Positions 36,280-48,400 of a stretch of 64,000 nt of DNA are shown piece after piece. The position numbers were made by a program, and so were the translations under genes. A model generated the notes under the pieces. The model was not told the origin of the DNA and ran no database searches. It saw nothing but the letters and a program-made list of their open reading frames with translations. Position 1 is the stretch's first letter; the number at the start of each line of letters is the position of its first letter. The DNA is from Chlorocebus sabaeus (taxonomy: Eukaryota; Chordata; Mammalia; Primates; Cercopithecidae), in assembly GCF_047675955.1 (NCBI RefSeq), contig NC_132915.1:50792026-50856025 (forward strand). Direction: 5' to 3'.

Positions 36280-37019
36280 ATCAGGAATTGGATGAAGCTT
36301 CTTATGTACTATCATTCAATATGTATAAAAGAAGTGAACAGTGTAGGTAACAGGAACCAATTTCCTAAGATGGAAGGAAAGGAAGATAGCATGTGACAGT
36401 TCTAAACCTCTAGTGAAGGCATCTGGGGATGGAAGGGACCAGCTAAATCCAAAGAGTTGGGTCATTTATTTCCAGAAAGTCTTTGAGGCTTGCACAATTT
36501 TAGTCTTTCTGCTTCCCTCTTGATGTCACTTCATCTTAAATTGCCTTTAATTTTTCATTTGCTGAAAACGTGGACAGTAGTCCACTTTAGCGAAGTAATT
36601 TTGCAACAGCATGACCAAAAACGTTTGAAGATGAGTGTTGGGAAGAAAGAGAAATAATTGATTTTTATAGGAATTCTGCAGAATTGGAGGCCATATGTAT
36701 AATTGGAAAGCTCCCCTTTACTTTGTGATGGCTAGACAGTTCAAATTTAGAATTCTTCATTACTCTTCCAGTAAATCTAATAGTCTGTAACACTAAATTT
36801 GGTTTTCCTCATAAAATAAACTGTCAAAATTATTTTATGGCAGTCATAAATATGAATGCAATAAATGGAAAAATTTTTAAATTGATGACCAAATATATAA
36901 TTCAATACATTCTAACTCTTCTAATGATGATCAATAATATAGACTCTCACATCTTGTTGTCTGTGACACACCTGTAAAGCAAAAACAGACCAGGCAAGTG
37001 GCTATCCACGTGATAGCAT

Positions 37020-37140
37020 ACAGGCTCTGAGTTCCTTAGGGGTAGAAATGTTGTGTTACCCATTTTTATATTCTCAGTGATGGTCATCATGTCTGTCACA
37101 TAGTAGCTTGTTCAATACAGCTTGTTGAATGACTTGCTTC
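37020..37140 (+). mobile_element. L2 LINE 3' end
   Basis: 'ctgagttccttaggggtagaaatgttgtgttacccatttttatattctcagtgatggtcatcatgtctgtcacatagtagcttgttcaata' matches the L2 3' terminus. Sequence just after it (37,190-37,400) has faint L2-like traces in the other orientation. Confidence 0.72.
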
Positions 37141-37689
37141 TGCTGAGATACAGTAAGGAAATAAGAGAGTAAGGGGAGGATGGTCCAAGTTCAAAGAAAC
37201 TGAATTGATGAATGGGTGAAAAGGCAAGGCTAGAAAGTGGTAGAAAATGAGACTTGAGGTTCATAGGCTAAAGAGGTTAGGAGAGCTGAGTAAGCCAAGG
37301 TGGCATTTATGGAGTGCATGAAAACCTTGGCTTAGATGGGACAAAAAGATTCCTCCTCTGCAGAGCCTGGATAGTGGCTGCTGGGTTAGAGGAGACCCAT
37401 GCAAAGGGGCTGGACACTAGCTTAAGAGCTTAAGACAGTAAGTTGTTTGTTTGGATGTTTATTTTCACCAGCCCTAGGCAGGTGGATTTAAAATAACTTC
37501 ATAAAAAGGATCATATGACAACATAAAAAAGAATTTGGAAAAAGAATGTATGAAGTCACTGATCCCAATTCTCCATTCTCATTACTCCTGTATACTGATC
37601 AGCTGCAGGATCAGTCTTTAGCCTGGAGCCAGTTCCCATCATGATAACTATCATAGTGATGTTGATGACAATAATGATGACAACGATAA

Positions 37690-37925
37690 TGCTGACAACA
37701 GCTAACACTTATTGAGCACATATAGTAGGCCTGATGCTCTTCAATGTCATTTAATTTCATATTATTTCATTTAATTTTTTTCAAAAACTCTGTGAGATAA
37801 ATACTAATTAATATTTCTATTTTACATAGAAGAACACTAAGGCACAAAGAGATTAACTTGCCCAAGGTTGCACAGCTAGTAAGTGGAGAATTTGGGCAGT
37901 CTGATTAAAGAGCCTATGATTTTAA
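37690..37925 (-). mobile_element. MIR SINE, antisense
   Basis: 'acagctaacacttattgagcacatatagtaggc ... ctctgtgagataaatactaattaatatttctattttacatagaagaacactaaggcacaaagagattaacttgcccaaggttgcacagctagtaag' follows antisense MIR almost end to end. Confidence 0.82.
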
Positions 37926-38524
37926 TCTTTATGCTATGATTTTTCATTTAAGCTCAGACCCAGGTAGAGTTTAAGAGTAGTGTTTGCTATTTGAGTTCCC
38001 AGACTGCATGTGGTAAGTCCTGGGCAGGTACCCATCCCATTTTTCTCTGCTTCCAAATCCATCCTGCATTTGCTTTGTCTGTAGAAGTAAGTTTTCTTAA
38101 ATCCCTTTCATCACTATCATGATGAACTTATTTCAACAATTGTAAAAAAGAAAAAAAACTAATGGAAAATTGGGGACATATGAGAAATCTAAATACCAGC
38201 TGGGTATGACATGATAAGAAACTTGTTAATTTTCTTAGGAGTGAATTGTAAGAAAATGTCTTCAGATTTTAGAGATCCATACTATAGAATTTAAGGACTG
38301 AGGTAATGCTATCTGGATCTTACTTTAAAACAATTGAGCAAAGAGATAGTAACTGAAGGAAATATGGTAAAATTATCATTATTAAGGCTAGTGATCAATA
38401 TGTGGGGCTTTATTATAATATTCTGTCTACTTTGAAATAGACTTGAAATTTTTAATAACAAAGTTAAAGTAAATGTAATATTATGTGTTTCGTAATTCTG
38501 ATACTATCATACTTTCCCAAAATT

Positions 38525-38538
38525 GTGTGTGTGTGTGT
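38525..38538. repeat. Short (TG)n run beside Alu
   Basis: Seven TG units at the 3' (A-tail) side of the antisense Alu that follows. It runs into a GAGA stretch where an A-tail would be expected. Confidence 0.8.
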
Positions 38539-38548
38539 GAGAGAAAGA

Positions 38549-38804
38549 GAGACAGGGTCTTGCTTTGTTGCCCAGGCTGGAGTACAGTGGCATGATTACT
38601 GCTCACTGAAGCCTTGACCTCCCGGGCTCCAGCAGTCCTCTTACTTCAGCCTTCCAAGTAGCTGGGACTACAGGCACATGCCACAATATCAGGCTAATTT
38701 TTGTTCTTTTTTGTAGATTTGTGGTATCCCTATGTTGCCTAGGCTGGTCTCAAACTCCTGGACCCAGGTGATCCTCCCACCTCGGCCTTTCCAAATTCTT
38801 ACAG
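38549..38804 (-). mobile_element. AluJ-like SINE, antisense
   Basis: 'gagacagggtcttgctttgttgcccaggctgg', 'agtagctgggactacaggcacatgcc' and 'tatgttgcctaggctggtctcaaactcctgg' give both Alu monomers in reverse. The last part of the Alu 5' end is missing or degraded after 'ctcggcctttcc'. Diagnostic 'aagccttgacctcccgggctccagcagtcctc' favours an old AluJ type. It is the first Alu after about 30 kb without one. Confidence 0.93.
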
Positions 38805-38999
38805 CAGAAAAGAGTATACGGTTGATATGAACCATTCTCTGAACATCATTTGTTTAACAAGAAGTGTGAAGAGTATTTATTTGTCCATAGCAGCAGATGA
38901 CAATGTTTTATGCTGAACTACAGTGGACAGATGATGTGCAAATATCTGAAACTCTCAAATATATAACTGGCTCTGCCTATTAGAAACTTGTAGATTTGA

Positions 39000-39150
39000 A
39001 GTAAGCAACCTACCCGCTCTAGGCTTTTTCTGGGAAAAGGGCTATAATTGGATCTACTTCCAGGCTATTGTTAGGATTTAGGACATAATGCATACAAATC
39101 ACTTGGCTCATTGCCTGAAACATAGTGAGAACCCAATAAACATCATAGCA
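39000..39150 (+). mobile_element. MIR-like fragment
   Basis: 'ggctattgttaggatttaggacataatgcatacaaatcacttggctcattgcctgaaacatagtgagaacccaataaacat' resembles the MIR 3' half. Confidence 0.55.
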
Positions 39151-40159
39151 CCCCAAAAATATAAATATCTTTTAGCAGCAGTCAAAAATAAAACATTTGT
39201 GTTCTACCTCACAAGGAGTTTCCACACTGTAGCTGGGAAACAAATCACCCCTTAATAAGGTTAAACTATACAGTATAGCTCAGTTTTCATCTTTCATGTC
39301 TCAAACAGAAACATCATGTGGATCTTTCACTCAAACGAAATGGAAGTTGTTTTTCTTTCCACAACAATATGAATTCCCTTGATTAGACAGTAAGAAGGTC
39401 ATTGGACAATTTCTGAACTGTGAATAAGCAAATACAAAGAGAAGGAAAAAAGCTGGGTTTGTTGATCAGGCATTGCTCATTCCAGACTGATGACACAACT
39501 TTTGGTTAAGGATAGTGAAGATAGAGAAAGCAGTTGCACTGACATTTCAACACATTCCTTTAGCCACGGTCATTAACGCCTAAACTTCTGGATTCAGGGA
39601 ACTGCCCTGTCTCTGCTGAGGACATTCATTTCAAAGGTGTGCCTTTAAGTGAACTGAAAAGGACCCTAAAGAGAAAGGCTGCCTTTCATGTCTCCTCTCT
39701 CTCTCTCTTCAGTGAATCTGGACTCAGGGCTTTCATCTTCTCATCGCCCAGCTTACGTCCTCTTTTGTTTTGTAGTGCCCTGTTAGGTTGCTTTGTTTGG
39801 GTTTCTCTGGGAGACCTGCCAACCCTAGCCTCAGAGAAGGTTCGAAATGATGAGATCAAATGTTTTGAGACAGTGTTACATTGCCTTTTTTTCCCAAGCT
39901 TTTCTTTGTTTAGCTCTATGCCTCCTGTTGTCTTAAATCTTCTCTTCCTTATGTAGTGCCTCTATAGCCAAAGAGATTGCTAAGTCACAGAATCATGTAC
40001 TTTGACGTAATTTTTTGAGAGTAATGAAACTCAACTACCCAACAGAAAAATCCCCTTTTATGATAACTCCAACCCATGCTTATGCTCAAATATGACTTGC
40101 ACACACTTCATACAGGGGAGTACCTTACAGCAATACTAGTTTTTAAATGTAGTTTTTAG

Positions 40160-40435
<276 letters not shown>

Positions 40436-40463
40436 TAATGGAGTTAAACAGAAGGAATCATAT

Positions 40464-40476
40464 CCCCCCCCCCCCA
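40464..40476. repeat. Poly-C run
   Basis: Thirteen consecutive C bases, a length-unstable tract that is also prone to sequencing error. Confidence 0.9.
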
Positions 40477-40574
40477 CCTGTTTTCTCTTTTTCAGATTTA
40501 GAATCTCATTTTCTAAACATTATGTAGAAATTAAGATGTGGAAGGGGAGGGTGATCACAAAAACTTACAGACAG

Positions 40575-40770
40575 GCTTTACAGAAATCATTCCTTCATTC
40601 AAAAAATAATTCAAAGTATGAACCAGGGGATTCTAAGTTTTGAAGTGAGGAGTAACTTGATCTATTGAAGGAATTGAAACAAGAACTGTGTGACTAGACT
40701 TTTGAGTCAGGGAGGGTCTTCCCAGGTGAGGCTGGGTTTTATAGACTTACTGACATTTTTCCAAAAATAA
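40575..40770 (-). mobile_element. Possible L2 LINE fragment, antisense
   Basis: 'ggggattctaagttttgaagtgaggagtaacttgatctattgaagg ... agaactgtgtgactagac' loosely follows antisense L2 ('gagcagaggagtgacatgatctgac...'). The match is weak. Confidence 0.35.
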
Positions 40771-41234
40771 TTTTAAAAAGGGAAGAATTTTAAGCAGCAA
40801 CGTCATAGGGTTTCAAGACATTTTGCTATTATGGCTACCCTCTTCTGGACGGACTGTTGTTATTCATCATCCTGTTTCAGGTGCACAGTGCTAACCATAC
40901 TATCCAGACAGGGTCTGGTGAGTTCAGAGTAGGCTGAGCCATCACCTCCTTTGTTCTGGACATTAGATTGATGCGTCCTAATAATATATTTACTTGGATG
41001 GTCACTTTGTCATTCTTTGTTGTATTGGATAGATCTGGTGGTCAACTAAAATCAGTACCTGATTTGGGGTGGATTTTTGACACTAGATATGCTATACAGA
41101 AGCTGGACCACAAAGGAAACTCATGTCAACTTGAGATGCCCAGGATTAAGTTCCTCTTCTCTTTCTGCATCTAATTGAGCCTATATGATGAGAGAGTTTT
41201 GCTTTTGTTCTGGTTTTTCTCTTTTCTTCTATAT

Positions 41235-42020
41235 ATTTTTTTTAATGATGAAAGCAAACATGGAAAATACAGAAAAAGTGAAACAAGTAGAAATAATAAT
41301 TGAAATAAGCATAGATAACCGTTGTTATCACTGCTATTGACATCTTTCACTAAGTATCATTTTCTGTGGTTGAGATCATACTATCATGTAGTTTTATACA
41401 GCCTGTTTTATAACTATTATTATTAGGTCACACAAATTTATTTTCCAGCATATTAAACGGTTTTCAAATGTGCTTCTTATTTGAGGACATTAAGTTTCCT
41501 GGTTTTTTACTTTGTAAAATAATATTTTCAAAGAATACCTTTATATTTAAATAGTTACTTGCATTTCAAAGTATTTCCTTAGATTAGAACTCTAGAAACA
41601 TATTTAAAGCTTCTTTGATACATATTTATAAACTGCTTTACAAAACTTGTTGGCTAATTTACACTTCTCCCTGTATTGTGCATTATAAAAAATAAAATAA
41701 AAAATTAATCTTGCTGCTTAATTGGAGAAAATATAATTGCATTATTTTCTTCACTTTTGTTTTTAATTGTTAGTGATGTTAAAGATTTTACAATGTTTAT
41801 TAAGCCATTTCTCTTTCTTTTTTGTTAACTGTCAGTTCTCATCTTTCTTATGCATGATGGTCTTACTGATTTTCTTCTAAATGTGTATAATCCTTTTGTA
41901 TATAAATATTTTAATCCTCATTTTGTCATAACTCTTATAAATAAGTATTTATCCCAATCTACTTGGAATTTTAATATTGTTTTTGATTTTAAAAAATTAC
42001 AAATAAGTCTTAAAAATTCA
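41235..42020 (-). mobile_element. Old L1M fragment, antisense
   Basis: The order matches an L1M 3' UTR and ORF2 end in reverse: 'taaccgttgttatcactg', 'gagatcatactatcatgtag', 'attagaactctagaaac', 'ttgatacatatttataaactgc', 'ctaatttacacttctccc', then AT-rich ORF2-derived sequence. It is diverged and carries small insertions and deletions. No coding potential survives. Confidence 0.62.
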
Positions 42021-42279
42021 GCTTATTGTACACATACCATTTGACTGCTACTGTAATGAAAAATAAAGAGGTTTCTTTGCCTGATTTACTTTCTCTTTCA
42101 GTTTGACCTGAGCTTAAAAACAAAAGTAGAAAAGAAAAAAGTTTTCATGGGTTTTGCCTTAAATAAATCTTACATAATTCCTCTTAAATGCATTTTCTGT
42201 AATAAAAAGGGCTTACAAATGTAATTGGAGGTATGAGTTGGGGCCTGCAAAGGCTGAATTCCAAGACTTGTTTTAATAT

Positions 42280-42280
<1 letters not shown>

Positions 42281-42316
<36 letters not shown>
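42281..42316. repeat. (TG)n microsatellite
   Basis: About 18 TG units with a single CG interruption near the left end. Confidence 0.96.
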
Positions 42317-42317
<1 letters not shown>

Positions 42318-42489
42318 TATTTTGTTAAATGGAATCTGGAGAGGGAAATTAATAAGATTCACATAATTCTTTCTTCTCTGGTGCATGATAACTTCTCTGC
42401 CACTGCCAAATAATGTTAACTTGTTATAACGTTTGTTTAAATTCTATTCTTAAACAAATTCTCTTTAGCAAGGACTTTGGGACCAAACA

Positions 42490-42620
42490 GTCCTGAACCA
42501 CCTGTAAAGTGGGAATAATTATGCTCTCCTTGAAGTGCTTTTGTCCAACGAATCACAAAGCAAAGGTAAAGTACTGAGCCGGTACTGGCACACAGAAGAC
42601 ACGTAATGCCAGACTCTACT
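42490..42620 (+). mobile_element. MIR-like fragment
   Basis: 'ccacctgtaaagtgggaataattatgctctcc ... aaagtactgagccggtactggcacacagaagacacgtaat' follows the MIR 3' half. Confidence 0.55.
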
Positions 42621-44455
42621 CTACCTCACCCTCCTGTGTCAGTCCATAAAAGACTCTGTAACAGTTCCTGAGAAATAACATGTGTGCACCTGAATGCTAG
42701 CATCCTACATTGGTGTTAACCTCAGTAGCATGCCAGACTGATATCTGAATGGAAAAAATAAATAAATATAATGACTGAATTTTTATATCATTCATTTATC
42801 CAATGAATATTCTCAAGAATCAAATGTATGACTGGTATTGTGAAAGACACTGATCATACAGAGAAGTTTAAATCTTTCTTCCTGCATTGATAAAGCAGTA
42901 CTGGAACCCTTTGAGTAAACACTCAGAATTATGTGTCCATCTAATTTTACTACTAGGTTTAGCTTCGCATGCTGTGCTGCTCCAATACTACATTTCCCTG
43001 GAAACAAGGAATAATCACATTTAGCACTGAGGTATGGGTGAAATAAACTCTACAAATGTACTATGTAATGATCCAGTAGATTCGGAGAAAATAATGTATT
43101 TACTGAGCCAACAAAGTGTAGACACAAGGGTTCTTACAACACACCGTGGTACCGTTAAATGACGAAGAAATGGTATATGTATGATGCTGATGAAATGTTT
43201 CAAAAAAGAACATTCAAATAACAAGAGTAAGCCATTTGTTCCTGAAGGAATTGCTAATTCAGCTCTCTCAAACTAGGCAGTTTACTGACCACTTAACTCT
43301 ACAGAATATTCCAGTTTCTTGAAGCAAAACTGCTTCTAATAGTAAGTAAAATGAACCTTTATAAATTTGCTTTAATGGTCTTATAATTCACATTTTTTCT
43401 GGTACAGTTGTATTTTATTTTTCAAATGTGTAATTTTAAAACTTTGCAGAACTAAGAAATTTGATTTTGGAGAAGAGTGGCAAAAGAGAAAATTATCTCT
43501 CACCTACTTGATTTGTTTTACTTAGTAGAACATGAATTTATATTTTATGATCTACAAAATGTCAGTTGCCAAAAATGGAACTGAGTCTTTTTTAAAAAGG
43601 TAATTATTTTCATAAACTAGACAAAAATCCTAACTTGAAGAGTACTTGCAAGAGAAACAGAGAGGTAGTTCTTACTTATCTCAATTTGTGCATAACTAAT
43701 CTGTCTTTGGGACCCCCCAGGTCAGATTTTAGATTGTTTTTGTTAATTATTTCCAAAAGCTGACCTGACTCAGGCACATTAAATTATTTCCATTGGAGGC
43801 TCTTTATTCCTAAAGAAACCAACCACTTAAACATCGGGTGAGTGTTTGGAGTTTCCAAATTATGGTACCACTATTCAATTAAAAACTACATCTTAAGTGA
43901 ACTGTGGAATACCAGTTCACTTTTCTTACCAGCATGGTTTACTTTCTCAGGTTCCCCTCTTTTCTCATCTGGTTGTGTACATAACTTTCTGCAAGCTATT
44001 TGTCATGTCTGAATGGGTGGACAATCATTGGTAAAAGTCACCTTTCCAGTTTATAAGTCTTGGATATCTAGAAGATCAAATAGAATAGAAAAATTAAAAA
44101 GAGAGAAAAAGAAAAGTACAGAAAAGAAAATAAAGGAAGAGAAGAATGAAAAGACAAATTGAAAGAAAAATGAAGAAAAGTAAAAAGAAATCTTAGGGTA
44201 ATATAGATGTCTTTTAATTAATGTGTATATTTGTATATTTTCTGAATCTTTTGGAATGTCCCCTATCACTGCACCAGTAAATTAATTTTCTCTCAAGGCA
44301 GGGTTGTTGGAAGTTTAAAAATGAAACCTAGAAAGTGACAGAAATCTTACCCTGACATCTTCTGAGCATAGGCAACGTAAGGTGTTTTATTGCTGGGTCA
44401 TTGTTGTTTTACAAGTAAAAGCTAAAGTAAACACTCGCACAAAGAATATCATGAA
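42621..44455. other. Unique sequence with a purine-rich stretch
   Basis: No gene or transposon was recognised. From about 44,092 to 44,193 the plus strand is very purine-rich (repeated GAAAAG and AGAAAA), which explains the F/S-rich minus-strand frame at 44,051-44,269. Confidence 0.55.
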
Positions 44456-44774
<319 letters not shown>

Positions 44775-44781
44775 TCATGAA

Positions 44782-45353
44782 TGATACTGATTACATCTTT
44801 AAGGCAATAACCACTCCTGAGATTGTGCATTGAGACAGAAATCATAATTTTCTGCTCCCACCCTTTCCAATCACTTATGTGCCTCCCAACATGCACATGT
44901 ATCTGGAGCACCATACCCTTGTTTTAACCTTATAATGTGTACATAGAAGTGCTTGGTACAATCAGAATTCTGCTCAGTTACTTGGTCTGGGGGGAAAAAA
45001 GCCACTGGAAATGATCTAGAGGAGTATTATGAAATTTGAAACTGTTCTAAAGTGTAGCTGTAATTTGATTGATGTAAATATCTTGCTTGTTGCAGTTTAT
45101 TAAATACCTTTTACTTTTTACCTTTCTCCTTTTGTTCCCTCAGTTTTCAGCTTATTCTGAAAAGTATGAAAAATATTAGCAATTCTAATTCACATCTTCT
45201 CTCCTGATGATTTAGAATTCATGACCATGGCAAGCATTTTTAAGAATAAAGAGTAAAAATAAAGTGACAAATAGAAAAGTCAAAAAATGCTGGAGAAACT
45301 GAGTTTTAAAAACTGAAAGCATTCACTTTATTTACCTGATATCACTATGGGGA
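44782..45353. other. Unique sequence
   Basis: No gene or recognisable repeat between the two Alu copies. Confidence 0.5.
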
Positions 45354-45638
45354 TTTTTTTTTTTAAACAGCCTCTTGCTCTGTCACCCAGACTGGAGCGC
45401 AGTGGTGCCATCAAGGCTCAATGCAGCCTTGACCTCCCAGGTTCAAGCAATCCTCCCACCTCAGCCTCCTGAGTAGCTGGGACCATAGGTGCACACCTCC
45501 ATGCCTGGCTAATTTTTTGTAGAGACAGGGTGTCCCTATGTTGCCCAACATGGTCTTGAACTCCTGGCCTGAAGCTGTCCTCCCCTCTCACCCCCTGCCA
45601 AAGTGTTTCCATTCAGGCATGAGCCACTGCACCTGGTC
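45354..45638 (-). mobile_element. AluJ-like SINE, antisense
   Basis: A T-run is followed by 'cctcttgctctgtcacccagactgg', 'gcagccttgacctcccaggttcaagcaatcc', 'ttttttgtagagacagggtgtccc' and 'ggcatgagccactgcacctgg'. It covers both monomers and is diverged, as expected for AluJ. The 64-residue minus-strand frame inside it is Alu-derived. Confidence 0.95.
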
Positions 45639-45679
45639 TGGGGACAATTTTCATAATGTTCAGAGGATTGCTTTTTGTA

Positions 45680-45706
45680 TTTTTGTTTTGTTTTGTTTTG
45701 CTTTGC
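45680..45706. repeat. (TTTTG)n simple repeat
   Basis: Four to five TTTTG units with small variations. Confidence 0.85.
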
Positions 45707-46756
45707 CTACTGGAGGGTTATAAGAGGTATCTAAGAATAACTTTGAGCTAATGAATTAAATTTTAGTTCTTTCTTACCATGTTATTATACTTCCTGTAGT
45801 TCACCAAATAAGCCAGGAATACATTTTATTACTTTATTAGAAAATTCTAACAACTTATTAAAAAGCAGAAAAACAGAAAATGAAACGAAAGCAGAATCTC
45901 CCTGTGACAGAATTATACTAGAGCACATGTGTTTTGTACATCTTTTTACTGTCACTAGTTTATATTTTCACATACATTAATTTATATTTGCAATGCATTG
46001 GACTACATTTCCAACTGGACACATAGTGACGTCTCCCAAACCAATAATCTAAAGTTTCTCAGATGAGAGTGTAAAATCAAATGTGTTCATATAAACTTAA
46101 AAACTTTCGGGCTTGGCCTTTATTCTGTAGATTCTGGAGGGAAGGTTCACATTTTTTCTCTGCAACCTTGTCTATGTCTCCGTTTCTGTTGTTCACACTT
46201 CTGATGTGGGGTGGTGTATGTGTGTAGTTTTAGTTGCTGCTATCTTAAAAAGGATTTCAAATGTGCGTGATGGAGAGGATAACAGTGTTTAATTAGGGGT
46301 AACTATAAAGCAGTCACCAACAATTGTCAGTGCAGTTTGAAAGGTTAGTCCTTACGAGAGACATCCTTGATTCTGGATTTTAAAAAGAGAAAGCAATCTA
46401 CAAATGTAAATAAAACTATGAGTGTCGTAAAAACATGACAAACCCATTAGGAAATGTTATTCTGTTTCATTTATTTCTTATTCACTTTGAAGGTAATTCC
46501 ATTTTGTTTTATAATCATAAGGCTTTCTCATTCAACCTGGGTTTTCTTTCTTTAAGTTTCTCCCTTCCCCTAAGCTATGGTGTGCCATGGAGCCTCAAGC
46601 AAGAAGACAAACTCTAGAGATCTGAGATAAAAAAGAATAGCTTCTTCTGTGTATGTGCACTAGTATGTTTCAAAAATAAATGTTTGAACAAGTCCACAAA
46701 ATCTGAGCCAACATTGAATAAAGAAAAAAAGAATGCATACAGAACAAAAAAAATCA

Positions 46757-46758
<2 letters not shown>
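45707..46758. other. Unique sequence
   Basis: No gene or recognisable repeat. Confidence 0.5.
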
Positions 46759-46759
<1 letters not shown>

Positions 46760-46791
<32 letters not shown>

Positions 46792-46793
46792 AC
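46760..46793. repeat. (CA)n microsatellite
   Basis: About 13 CA units, then a GA interruption and two more CA units. Confidence 0.95.
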
Positions 46794-47046
46794 GGATTCC
46801 TGGAGTTTCTTTGGTTGCCTTCTTACCATGAAAATTACGTTGGCATTGTTTTCTGTGAAAACCACATCACATCACAGATCAGATATTTGTGATTTCAGGT
46901 GCTAGCATTTATACATAAGACATTGGATTGGATACATTTTAAACACAAACAGTAGGCAATGCTGTATAGAGAACATCTAAATTGCCTTCCTAATTGTATT
47001 AAATAACAGCATCAATAATAATTGAGCCTTAATAGTTCATTGCAAG

Positions 47047-47102
47047 TGAGAGTTGATTTCTGTATAAAATCCAACAACTGAGAGTTGATTTCTGTATAAA
47101 AT
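47047..47102 (+). repeat. 32-bp-period tandem duplication
   Basis: 'tgagagttgatttctgtata...' (24 bp) occurs at 47,047-47,070 and again without a mismatch at 47,079-47,102, with an 8-bp linker. Confidence 0.9.
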
Positions 47103-47124
47103 TCCTAGACACACCTATGCTGCA

Positions 47125-47395
47125 GCAGACAGTATAAAATAGTGGTTAAGAATTCAGACCCTGAATTTAGACTGCATCAGTTCAAATTCTGACTCTGCAT
47201 TTGGGGCCACCTGGCCTTGAGCAAGTTGCTTAACCTCTCTTTACTTGTTTTCTAATCTAAAGGACAACAATATCAACAGTACCTGTTTCATAGGATTGTT
47301 GTGAGGATTAAATGAGTGAATACATGCAAGATGCTTAAAACTATATGTGGTCCATAGAGGGATTCAATGAATATTAACTGTTGTTTTTATTTAAA
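47125..47395 (+). mobile_element. Near full-length MIR SINE
   Basis: It begins in the tRNA-derived head ('acagtataaaatagtggttaagaattcagaccctg'), continues through the core ('gccttgagcaagttgcttaacctctct') and runs to the 3' end ('aggattgttgtgaggattaaatgagtgaatacatg ... ttcaatgaatatt'). It is the best preserved MIR in the window. Confidence 0.93.
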
Positions 47396-47700
47396 CAATT
47401 CCTACAGTGCTGAGGAACTTAAACTGTACGTTGTTTCTTAGGAAGGAAATAATGGCTGGGTAGAACTACATATTTTAATTTTCTACTTCACTCCTATTCT
47501 AATTGTCTTCAAGTCTCAGTCTAGCCCAGTTTAGGTCCATGGCCCCTGTTATTTAGAAAAAAATAATTAAAGACTGTTGGCTGAGGACAAACATAGCTTT
47601 GTACAGTTGGATCCTCTAGGTTGTAGCCATCCCAGATCTGGTCTTCCACTTTTCTGATTTGCCTGGTGTGGACTTTGTTCTTTATTTAATTGTTGTTTTC

Positions 47701-47736
47701 TTGTTGTTGTTGTTTTGTTTTGTTTTGTTTTGTTTT
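47701..47736. repeat. (TTG)n/(TTTTG)n simple repeat, A-tail of the adjacent Alu monomer
   Basis: TTG units followed by TTTTG units, directly abutting an antisense Alu monomer. It probably grew from that element's A-tail. Confidence 0.85.
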
Positions 47737-47853
47737 TAGACAGGGTCTTCTATGTTGCCAAGGCTGTTTCCAATTCTTGGCTCCACAGATCCCAGATCCC
47801 CCTGCCTCAACCTCCAGAGTAGCAGGAACTACAGATGCGTGCCACCATGCCCA
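47737..47853 (-). mobile_element. Alu-type monomer (FLAM/FRAM-like), antisense
   Basis: About 117 bp with 'agacagggtcttctatgttgccaaggctg', 'ctgcctcaacctccagagtagcaggaactacagatgcgtgccaccatgccc'. It is one monomer only, and diverged. It may be a fossil Alu monomer or a truncated AluJ. Confidence 0.8.
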
Positions 47854-48189
47854 ATGTTCCAGTTTTTTAACATGAAGTTTTAACCACATACCTTGATTAG
47901 CTATATGGCAACTGAATCCTCCGTTTTTTGTCTGCTTTGTCTGTCTGCCAACATCATGATTTTCAGGTTGTTCTAACCCTTGTATTTGGCTTCCTTGTAT
48001 TTAGAACTCCAGCCCCTCTTTATGCAAGGACCTTCCATACCTACTTTGTCTACTTCAGCCTTGCTTCCACTTCCTCCGACTCCTTGCTCTGGTCTGATAG
48101 GGAAAAGAGGCCTTAGAACACATAGGCTTAGTAGCTTAATCTTCAGACACAATGAGAGAAACTGTTTAGTTCATAAAGGCTGTAGAATG
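47854..48189. other. Unique sequence
   Basis: Overlapping frames of 62 and 72 codons (47,928-48,198, plus) show no recognisable domain. Confidence 0.4.
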
Positions 48190-48400
48190 CAGCAGTAATT
48201 CATACATTTTAGTGTACAACAGAAACACTTGAAAGGGTGACGAGTGTGTTTTAAGATGCAGATTTCTGAAACTCTTTTCTCAGAGATTCTGATTGATTAA
48301 GTCTTGAATGAAGCTAACAAATCTGCATTTTAACCCACTTGCTGGATGACTCTGACATGGGCAGGTCAAGAACCATAATTCGAGAGACACTAACTTGACC
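48190..48400 (+). mobile_element. MER5-like hAT-Charlie element
   Basis: 'attttagtgtacaacagaaacacttgaaagg', 'cagagattctgattgattaagtc' and 'aaatctgcattttaacccacttgctggatgactctgacatg' follow the MER5 consensus in forward orientation. Confidence 0.7.
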
